Source: an uncultured Desulfovibrio sp.
GTDB lineage: Bacteria > Desulfobacterota > Desulfovibrionia > Desulfovibrionales > Desulfovibrionaceae
Direction of reading: 5' to 3'
Assembly (NCBI RefSeq): GCF_949282365.1
Contig: NZ_CASDOY010000061.1
Span: forward strand, 1 to 11,053
Length of the DNA stretch: 11,053 nucleotides
A program made the position numbers and the translations under genes. Under the pieces are notes generated by a model, which ran no database searches, was not told the origin of the DNA, and was given only the letters and a program-made list of their open reading frames with translations. Below are positions 6,307-11,053 of the stretch, one piece after another (the stretch's first letter is position 1; the number at the start of each line of letters is the position of its first letter).

Positions 6307-6346
6307 CTTGTACAGTTTTCGACCCTGCTTGGCAAGCATTTTTTTT
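6307..6346 (-). promoter_or_regulatory. tRNA-Phe promoter with A-tract UP element
   Basis: On the minus strand: -35 TTGCCA (6330-6335, 5/6 to consensus), a 17-base spacer, -10 TACAAG (6307-6312, 4/6). Eight A residues (6339-6346) lie three bases upstream of the -35, with a second A-run at 6369-6375, as in UP elements of stable-RNA promoters. Predicted start near 6300 gives a leader of about 26 bases. Confidence 0.68.
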
Positions 6347-6363
6347 CGATTTTCGGCAAGAAC

Positions 6364-6392
6364 TTGAATTTTTTTGGCGCAGCCTCCATACT
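6364..6392 (+). promoter_or_regulatory. Candidate promoter of the ClC-lipoprotein operon
   Basis: TTGAAT (6364-6369) and CATACT (6387-6392) are separated by 17 bases, each 4/6 to the sigma-70 hexamers. It lies back-to-back with the tRNA promoter and would give a leader of roughly 85-90 bases before ATG 6486. Confidence 0.4.
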
Positions 6393-6485
6393 GTGCCCAG
6401 CAAAAAGAGCATAACCTGCGTATTTTCCAAGCACTTGCAGCCGACCCCGCAAGTCTGCCCGACTCCCTTCAGCTCCAGGACCCGT

Positions 6486-7853
6486 ATGCCCTTCCGCCCC
6501 TCCCTGCCGCCCTTCCTGCTGGAAGCCGCCGCCCTGCGCGCCCAGGGCGCCTGGACGCTCATGGCCCAGGCCCTGCTCACGGGCCTGGTCTCCGGCGGCG
6601 TCATCGGCCTGTTCCGCTGGCTCTACACCCTCATCAATACGGCCATCCGCGCCCATGTGGCCGGGCATGGCCCTTCCAGTCCGCCCGCTCTGGCCCTGCT
6701 CGCGGCCGGCCTGCTCCTGCTGGCCCTGACGGCCGGGCTGCTCCTGCGCTACGAGCCCCTCATCGGCGGCAGCGGCATCCCGCAGGTGGAGCTCATCGCC
6801 GCCGGCAAGCTGCCGCCCATGCGCTGGGCCCGGGTGCTCTGGTGCAAATTCGTGGCCACCCTGGCGGCCCTCAGCGCCGGGCTCTCGGTGGGGCGCGAAG
6901 GCCCCTGCATCATGATGGGCGCCACGGTGGGCGCGGGCGTGGGCTACGTCTGGCACGACCGCTGCCGCGCCAACCGGCCCCGCTATCTGGTGGGCGGCGG
7001 CGTGGCGGGCATGACCGCCGCTTTCGGCGCGCCGCTGGCGGGCATGTTCTTCGCCTTCGAGGAGATGAAAACGCCCCTGACCCCGCCCATGCTGCTCTTC
7101 ACCGCCCTCTCGGCCCTCTCGGCCTGGTTCATGGTGGACGTGGTCCTGGACTTCGGCCTGGTTTTCCCCTTTGCCCGGCTGCCGGGCCTGCACTGGAGCC
7201 AGTACTGGCTGCCCCTGCTGGCCGGGCTGGGCTGCGGCCTGCTGGGGGCGGTCTACAACAGCGGCATGATCCGCCTGCTGCTCTGGCAGGACAGGGCCCG
7301 CTGGCTGCCCGGTCCGGTGCGCATCGCCTTCCCCTTCGTCTGCTGCGCCGTGCTGCTCTTCCTCTGGCCGGAGATCCTGGGCAATGTGGGCCTGACCACC
7401 CTGCAACTGGAAGACCTGCGCCTGCCTGCCACGGCCCTGGCCCTGCTGCTGGCGGGCAAGATCGCCTTTTCCTGCGTGAGCTTCGCCTCGGGCGTGTCCG
7501 GCGGCATCCTCATGCCCATCCTGCTGGCGGGCAGCATGGCCGGGGCCCTGCTGGCCGCGCCCCTGCGCGACAGTGGCCTGCTGCTGCCGGAGCAGACCGC
7601 CACCCTGCTGGTGCTGGGCATGGCGGGCCTGTTCTCCGCCTCGGTGCGCACGCCCCTCACCGGCGCGGCCCTGGTCATGGAGATGTGCGGCGCCTTCCAT
7701 CTGGCGCCCGCCGTCCTGTTGACGGTCTTCGCGGCCGCCTTCACGGCCAACGCCTTGCATTCGGCGCCGGTTTACGACAGTCTCAAATGGCGCATCCTGG
7801 AACAGCGCCGGCAACGCCGGGCCGCCGCCACCGCAACCAAGGAGGGATCATGA
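6486..7853 (+). CDS. clcA: ClC-type H+/Cl- antiporter
   Basis: A 455-aa inner-membrane ClC protein without cytoplasmic CBS domains (E. coli ClcA is 473 aa). Seen: the chloride-selectivity motif GSGIP (G95-P99, with the Cl--coordinating Ser96), GREGP (G136-P140) with the gating glutamate E138, FGAPLAGMFFAFEEM with E192/E193 at the position of the internal proton glutamate E203 of ClcA, GGILMP (339-344) for the third motif, and Y430 at the place of Tyr445. The presence of both glutamates argues for a proton-coupled exchanger, not a passive channel. ClC antiporters act as electrical shunts during extreme acid exposure in E. coli. ATG 6486 has AGGA at 6477-6480; an in-frame GTG at 6393 would start inside the promoter region and add 31 unlikely residues. 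The stop overlaps the next start as ATGA. Confidence 0.93.
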   Translation: MPFRPSLPPFLLEAAALRAQGAWTLMAQALLTGLVSGGVIGLFRWLYTLINTAIRAHVAGHGPSSPPALALLAAGLLLLALTAGLLLRYEPLIGGSGIPQVELIAAGKLPPMRWARVLWCKFVATLAALSAGLSVGREGPCIMMGATVGAGVGYVWHDRCRANRPRYLVGGGVAGMTAAFGAPLAGMFFAFEEMKTPLTPPMLLFTALSALSAWFMVDVVLDFGLVFPFARLPGLHWSQYWLPLLAGLGCGLLGAVYNSGMIRLLLWQDRARWLPGPVRIAFPFVCCAVLLFLWPEILGNVGLTTLQLEDLRLPATALALLLAGKIAFSCVSFASGVSGGILMPILLAGSMAGALLAAPLRDSGLLLPEQTATLLVLGMAGLFSASVRTPLTGAALVMEMCGAFHLAPAVLLTVFAAAFTANALHSAPVYDSLKWRILEQRRQRRAAATATKEGS

Positions 7854-8491
7854 CCCGCCTGCTGTCCTGCCTCATCCTCATGCTCTGCTGCCTCGCGGCC
7901 TGCGCCCCCCAGGGCGTGCCCGACAAGGCGGGCTACACGCCCGTGGCCGCGCCCTGGACCTGCGCCACCTATCTGGACAGCAACGAGAACGCCCTGAGCG
8001 TCGTCCTGATGCTGGACGGCTGGGCCGCCGCCCGGGCCGGGCAGGTGCGCTGCGGCAAGGAACAGACCGCCGCCCTGCTGGACAGGCTGGAGGCCTGGTG
8101 CCCGGCCCATCCCCGGGACGGCCTGTCCGGCGTGATCCTGGACCAGCGCCGGCGCAGCCCCGACAGGGGCAGGCTCCTGCCCGCCGTGACCTGCGCCCAG
8201 TGGTACGCGCCCGCGCCGCAGCAGGTGACGGAAAACGAGCAGCAGCTGGGCCTTTCCCTCTGGCTGGCCGGCCATGCCCTGGGCCGTGCCGGTCTGGAAC
8301 TCCCCCTGCAGGACCAGGCGCGCCTGGACCGCATCTTCGCCCTGTTCGACAGCGCCGAAAGCCCCCTGCACCAGTACTGCCGCCGCAACCCAAAGGCCCT
8401 GGTGCTGCACGCCCTCACGGCCGTCGGCCTGGAAGATGCCGCCTCCCCCGCTGCCGCGCCAATGCGCACCACGCCTGAAAATACAAAGTAA
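7850..8491 (+). CDS. Lipoprotein with two tandem HdeA/HdeB-like units (tentative)
   Basis: 213 aa. A type II signal peptide (MTRLL, hydrophobic core, lipobox L15-A-A-C18) predicts a lipid-anchored periplasmic protein. AAGGAGG (7839-7845) and the ATGA overlap with the ClC gene show tight co-expression. The mature part reads as a duplication. Unit 1: T37-C38, LSVVLMLDGWAAARAG (49-64), LLDRLEAW, C84-x-x-x-P88. Unit 2: T114-C115, LGLSLWLAGHALGRAG (133-148), LDRIFALF, C177-x-x-x-P181. The two hydrophobic segments align residue by residue (L, L, L, G, A, R-A-G). The order Thr-Cys, amphipathic helix, helix ending in Tyr/Trp-Cys plus basic/polar-Pro resembles E. coli HdeA/HdeB, acid-activated periplasmic chaperones whose two Cys form a disulfide; spacing in unit 1 (46) is near that of HdeA, in unit 2 longer (62). 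C68 is an additional Cys. The coding region is certain, the HdeA/B relation is from memory of the motif. Confidence 0.85.
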   Translation: MTRLLSCLILMLCCLAACAPQGVPDKAGYTPVAAPWTCATYLDSNENALSVVLMLDGWAAARAGQVRCGKEQTAALLDRLEAWCPAHPRDGLSGVILDQRRRSPDRGRLLPAVTCAQWYAPAPQQVTENEQQLGLSLWLAGHALGRAGLELPLQDQARLDRIFALFDSAESPLHQYCRRNPKALVLHALTAVGLEDAASPAAAPMRTTPENTK

Positions 8492-8495
8492 CCAC

Positions 8496-8553
8496 TTGTT
8501 ATATTTGAATAAATAAAATAATACTTGCAAATATGCTCCAGGTTGCGTAAATA
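8496..8553 (+). promoter_or_regulatory. AT-rich promoter region of the PaaK-like gene
   Basis: The 97 bases between the lipoprotein stop and ATG 8589 are strikingly AT-rich against the surrounding GC-rich genes. Possible pairs are TTGTTA (8496-8501) with TAATAC (8519-8524), or TTGCAA (8525-8530) with TAAATA (8548-8553), each 17 bases apart and each only partly matching consensus. I see no clear terminator for the upstream operon here. Confidence 0.35.
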
Positions 8554-8588
8554 ACTGCCCCAAATAAAATTCTACAAGGCGAGGTCGT

Positions 8589-9854
8589 ATGACTCGTAAA
8601 GACCGTACCGAAGGCATCTACAGCCGCCGTGAAGTGCTCGACGAAAGCGAACGCCGTCAATATTGCCTGATCCAGCTCAAGGACCTGCTCTCCTACGCCT
8701 ACCGCTACTCCGAAGACGTCAAAAAACGCTTCGACCGCGCGCAGTTCAATGTGGAGAAGTTCAAGACCCTGTCCGATATCAAGCACATCCCCATCCTCAA
8801 GAAGAAGGAACTCATCTTCCTGCAGTCCATGGGCCCGCGCCTGGGCGGCCTGCTGACCAAGGACATCGGCGACCTCAAGCGCATCTTCCTCTCCCCCGGT
8901 CCCATCTTCGACCCCGAAGACCGCGGCGAGGACTACTGGGGCTACACCGAGGCCTTCTATTCCGTGGGCTTCCGTCCGGGCGACGCCGTGCAGAACACCT
9001 TCAACTACCAGCTGACCCCGGCCGGTCTGATGTTCGAAGAACCCCTGCGCAACCTGGGCTGCGCGGTCATCCCCGCCGGTCCCTCCGACGCCTCCACCCA
9101 GCTGGACATCATGCAGAAGCTGCGCGTCTCCGGCTATGTGGGCACGCCCAGCTTCCTCATGCACCTGGCCCAGAAGGCCGAGGAAAAGGGCCTGAACCTG
9201 CGCAAGGACCTCTTCCTCGAAGTGGCCTTCGTCACCGGCGAGCGCCTGTCCGAAAAGATGCGCTCCCAGATGGAAAAGAAATACGACCTCATCATGCGCC
9301 AGGGCTACGGTACCGCCGACGTGGGCTGCATCGGCTACGAATGCTTCCACAAGACCGGCCTGCACATCGCCAACCGCTGCTATGTGGAGATCTGCCACCC
9401 CGATACCGGCATCCCGCTCAAGGACGGCGAAGTGGGCGAGATCGTGGTCACGGCCTTCAACAAGACCTATCCGCTCATCCGTCTGGCCACGGGCGACCTC
9501 TCCTACATCGACCGCAGCCCCTGCGCCTGCGGCCGCACCAGCCCGCGCCTGGGCAACATCGTGGGCCGCGTGGACACCACCGCCCGCATCATGGGCATGT
9601 TCGTCTACCCGCATCAGGTGGAACAGGTCATGAGCCGCTTCGAGGAAGTCAAGCGCTGGCAGATCGAAGTCACCAACCCCGGCGGCATCGACGAGATGAC
9701 ACTCTACATCGAGACCAGCGGCTTCAAGCGCGAGGAAGAGCTGCTGCACCAGTTCCGCGAGAAGATCAAGCTGCGCCCCGAGCTCAAGATCCTGGCCCCG
9801 GGCAGCCTGCCCCCGCAGATCCGTCCCATCGAGGACAAGCGCCACTGGGATTAA
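8589..9854 (+). CDS. PaaK-like adenylate-forming protein (phenylacetate-CoA ligase family)
   Basis: 421 aa, close in length to phenylacetate-CoA ligases, which adenylate an aryl acid with ATP and pass it to CoA. Seen: an N-terminal KFKTLSDIKHIPILKKKEL stretch as in PaaK; the adenylate-binding YGTADVGC (Y240-C247); EVGEIVVTAF; LATGD with the ribose-binding D303; PCACGRTSPRLGNIVGR before the hinge; VYPHQVEQVM in the C-terminal domain. Odd: where family members have the Ser/Thr-Gly-rich ATP P-loop, this protein has FLSPGPIFDPED (about 100-111), and the expected C-terminal G-K-A before the final R-x-I-D-x-R is P-Q-I (Q410 in place of Lys). Both are catalytic elements, so it may be a divergent subfamily with altered chemistry. 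AGGCGAGGT just upstream serves as ribosome site. It stands alone and ends in a strong terminator; substrate unknown. Confidence 0.88.
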   Translation: MTRKDRTEGIYSRREVLDESERRQYCLIQLKDLLSYAYRYSEDVKKRFDRAQFNVEKFKTLSDIKHIPILKKKELIFLQSMGPRLGGLLTKDIGDLKRIFLSPGPIFDPEDRGEDYWGYTEAFYSVGFRPGDAVQNTFNYQLTPAGLMFEEPLRNLGCAVIPAGPSDASTQLDIMQKLRVSGYVGTPSFLMHLAQKAEEKGLNLRKDLFLEVAFVTGERLSEKMRSQMEKKYDLIMRQGYGTADVGCIGYECFHKTGLHIANRCYVEICHPDTGIPLKDGEVGEIVVTAFNKTYPLIRLATGDLSYIDRSPCACGRTSPRLGNIVGRVDTTARIMGMFVYPHQVEQVMSRFEEVKRWQIEVTNPGGIDEMTLYIETSGFKREEELLHQFREKIKLRPELKILAPGSLPPQIRPIEDKRHWD

Positions 9855-9865
9855 GCCCGTCATGG

Positions 9866-9894
9866 AGGCCCGGCCCCTGCGCCGGGCCTTTTTT
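9866..9894 (+). terminator. Intrinsic terminator after the PaaK-like gene
   Basis: AGGCCCGGC (9866-9874) pairs perfectly with GCCGGGCCT (9881-9889) around a 6-base loop, followed by a run of six T (9889-9894). It starts 12 bp after the stop. Confidence 0.92.
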
Positions 9895-9941
9895 GCCCCG
9901 TGGCGGCCGCCCGTGCGGCCGTCCCCGGCAAGGAGGTTCCT

Positions 9942-10337
9942 ATGGAAATATCGCCGCAACTGGCCCGCCTGGTGACCTGGCTGGAAGAGATGCACGCCCG
10001 CGTCATGCAGGCCGAGCAGGCCGCCCTGGCCGTCATGGACGATACGCCCGCCTATACCGCCCGCATGCAGGAAAAAGCCCGCCTGCTGGCCTCGCTGGAA
10101 GAAGAGGGCGAGGCCCGGCTCGAAGGCCTGCCCGAACAGCTCCAGGATCAGGTGGGGCACCGTCTGCACCGTTTTTCCGCCAGCGCGCGCAATGCCCTGC
10201 GCATCGGCTCCATCTTCTACATGTCGGCCCTGCTCTATCCCGAGGACCACAAACCCGGCCAGCCCGACGACCTGCAGGTCTTCATCCGCCGCCTGCGCGA
10301 CGAGGGCGAGCGGTACACCCTGCGCCCGCAGGACTAG
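9942..10337 (+). CDS. Small helical protein of unknown function
   Basis: 131 aa; no family recognised. Seen: no signal peptide and no membrane span; rich in Glu, Gln, Arg, Leu and Ala with heptad-like spacing (WLEEMHARVMQAEQAAL, then MQEKARLLASLEEEGEARL), suggesting two or three long helices or a coiled coil, followed by a hydrophobic patch IGSIFYMSALLYPED (about residues 87-101) and a charged FIRRLRDEGERYTL end. AAGGAGGT (9930-9937) gives the best Shine-Dalgarno in the window and fixes ATG 9942; the frame is open from GTG 9900 but that would include the ribosome site. It follows a strong terminator, so a promoter must lie within the 47 intervening bases or transcription must leak through. 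Cytoplasmic location is inferred. Confidence 0.8.
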   Translation: MEISPQLARLVTWLEEMHARVMQAEQAALAVMDDTPAYTARMQEKARLLASLEEEGEARLEGLPEQLQDQVGHRLHRFSASARNALRIGSIFYMSALLYPEDHKPGQPDDLQVFIRRLRDEGERYTLRPQD

Positions 10338-10379
10338 CGGGACGAGCTTTCAGGGGGGAGGGGCCCGTTGCCAAGATCA

Positions 10380-10393
10380 GGAAGGCGCCTTCC
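10380..10393. repeat. Perfect 14-bp palindrome GGAAGGCGCCTTCC
   Basis: An exact palindrome without a loop, 43 bp after one gene and 47 bp before the EF-hand gene. It could be a binding site for a dimeric regulator of the EF-hand gene or chance in GC-rich DNA. Confidence 0.3.
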
Positions 10394-10439
10394 CCCGCAT
10401 CCCCATCCTCCCCAACCACGCTTTCAGCGAGGAGTCACC

Positions 10440-10793
10440 ATGAACAAACGCTTCCTGGGCGGCCTGCTCTGCGCCGCCATGCTCTGCGCCGCTCCCGCCC
10501 TGGCCATGCCCGGCATGGGCGAGGGCAAGGCCCCGGTGGACAAGTTCCCCATGATGGACAAGAACAAGGACGGCAGCGTCAGCCGGGAAGAATTCAAGGC
10601 TTTCTTCCCCCAGATGCAGGACGGCGCCTTCACCGCCATCGACAAGGACAAGGACGGCGCCATCAGCCATGAGGAATGGCAGGGCTTCAGCAAGAGCCAC
10701 GCCATGGGCCGCGCCGGACATCCCGACGCCCAGATGCCCCCGGCCGGCGACGCGCCCAAGGCCATGCCCCTGGTCACGCCGCCTTCCAAATAA
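10440..10793 (+). CDS. Secreted two-EF-hand calcium-binding protein
   Basis: 117 aa. Seen: a Sec signal peptide (MNKR, hydrophobic core, cleavage after ALA at residue 22) and two canonical 12-residue EF-hand loops, D40-K-N-K-D-G-S-V-S-R-E-E51 and D68-K-D-K-D-G-A-I-S-H-E-E79, each with acidic residues at loop positions 1, 5 and 12 and Gly at 6, followed by an aromatic residue (F52, W80). The 16-residue spacing between loops fits one paired EF-hand domain. The remainder is short Met/Pro/Ala-rich tail. Expected to bind Ca2+ in the periplasm; partner unknown, and small secreted EF-hand proteins of this kind often have no assigned role. AGGAG at 10430-10434 supports ATG 10440; the longer frame from TTG 10368 would bury the signal peptide. 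Confidence 0.9.
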   Translation: MNKRFLGGLLCAAMLCAAPALAMPGMGEGKAPVDKFPMMDKNKDGSVSREEFKAFFPQMQDGAFTAIDKDKDGAISHEEWQGFSKSHAMGRAGHPDAQMPPAGDAPKAMPLVTPPSK

Positions 10794-10800
10794 CCGTCGC

Positions 10801-10826
10801 GGGAGCGTCCCTGCCGGGGCGCTCCC
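10801..10826 (+). terminator. Weak hairpin after the EF-hand gene
   Basis: GGGAGCG (10801-10807) pairs with CGCTCCC (10820-10826), 12-base loop, 8 bp after the stop. The downstream CTTCCCGG has no T-tract, so termination here is uncertain. Confidence 0.4.
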
Positions 10827-10941
10827 CTTCCCGGCCCCGACCGGCCCCATACCGGCCTGCCGTCCCATGCCGGTGCGCACGCGCCGGTCCCCGCTCCCCA
10901 CTTCGTCCGTACGGCGCGCCCAAGGCCGCCAAAGGAAAACC

Positions 10942-11053
10942 ATGTCCTTCTTCCCCAAGCCCCGGCGTCGTCCCGCGCCCGGCGATGGCGACGTCAGCCC
11001 CGACGCCGCCGCGCCCCGTCCTTCCCGTCCCCTTGCCCCCCGTGCGGCCGCAG
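10942..11053 (+). CDS. Start of an unidentified gene (3' partial)
   Basis: ATG 10942 follows AAAGGAAAAC (10931-10940) at workable spacing, and the frame stays open for 37 codons to the window edge. The visible part (MSFFPKPRRRPAPGDG and on) is Pro/Arg/Ala-rich and looks like a disordered N-terminal tail, so nothing can be said of function. Given the high GC content, an open frame of this length alone is weak evidence; the ribosome site and the position after a complete gene on the same strand support it. Confidence 0.5.
   Translation, partial: MSFFPKPRRRPAPGDGDVSPDAAAPRPSRPLAPRAAA

Noticed and set aside
6190..6414. 74-codon open frame across the tRNA on the + strand
   Set aside because: It is the antisense of tRNA-Phe, a well-known kind of false ORF.
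6393..6485. GTG start at 6393 for the ClC gene
   Set aside because: It overlaps the presumed promoter, lacks a Shine-Dalgarno, and the added residues show no ClC similarity.
6240..7814. 524-codon minus-strand frame opposite the ClC gene
   Set aside because: Low-complexity Gln/Gly/Ala/His translation typical of antisense frames; overlaps the tRNA.
8499..10250. 583-codon minus-strand frame opposite the PaaK-like gene
   Set aside because: Shadow frame; the + strand carries clear family motifs, ribosome sites and terminators.

Overview
This 11-kb window is GC-rich and densely coding. It reads as ordinary chromosome of a Desulfovibrio-like sulfate-reducing deltaproteobacterium (Desulfobacterota). 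That placement is an inference from the gene repertoire and codon bias: a Ppx/GppA phosphatase fused to a C-terminal HD domain, a short DksA/TraR protein, a YeiH-type 'putative sulfate exporter', a PaaK-like adenylate-forming enzyme and a small periplasmic EF-hand protein. I see no insertion sequence, integrase, phage gene or CRISPR array. Every protein-coding gene is on the + strand; the only minus-strand gene is a tRNA.

Layout. (1) 2-2804: a 5'-truncated gene for an HD-domain protein with a long Lys/Ala-rich tail overlaps the start of ppx by 16 bp; an intrinsic terminator follows ppx. (2) 2899-3334: a 129-aa DksA/TraR zinc-finger protein followed by a long T-less hairpin. (3) 3335-4091: about 750 bases without a credible gene, holding a bidirectional terminator-like hairpin and then an AT-rich control region whose overlapping dyads lie just upstream of the next operon. 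(4) 4092-5636: yeiH, a 30-aa single-span membrane microprotein and a 122-aa degenerate UspA-like protein, tightly packed. (5) 5637-6198: non-coding, with a very stable hairpin and the terminator of the tRNA. (6) 6199-6346: tRNA-Phe(GAA) on the minus strand with a recognisable promoter and A-tract UP element. (7) 6364-8491: a ClC H+/Cl- antiporter gene overlapping by ATGA with a lipoprotein gene. (8) 8589-9894: a PaaK-like adenylate-forming protein with an unusual P-loop region, ending in a strong terminator. (9) 9942-11053: a small helical protein of unknown function, a secreted two-EF-hand protein and the start of an unidentified gene.

The most interesting reading concerns the ClC-lipoprotein pair. 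The 213-aa lipoprotein, not recognisable at first sight, looks like two tandem HdeA/HdeB-like units (Thr-Cys, hydrophobic amphipathic segment, Cys-x-x-x-Pro) behind a lipobox. HdeA/HdeB are periplasmic acid chaperones, and ClC antiporters support acid resistance in E. coli, so this could be an acid-survival operon with a membrane-anchored double chaperone. The second is the yeiH operon, whose middle gene is a 30-aa membrane peptide that length-limited gene calling would miss. Both are inferences from sequence reading and need structural and comparative checks.
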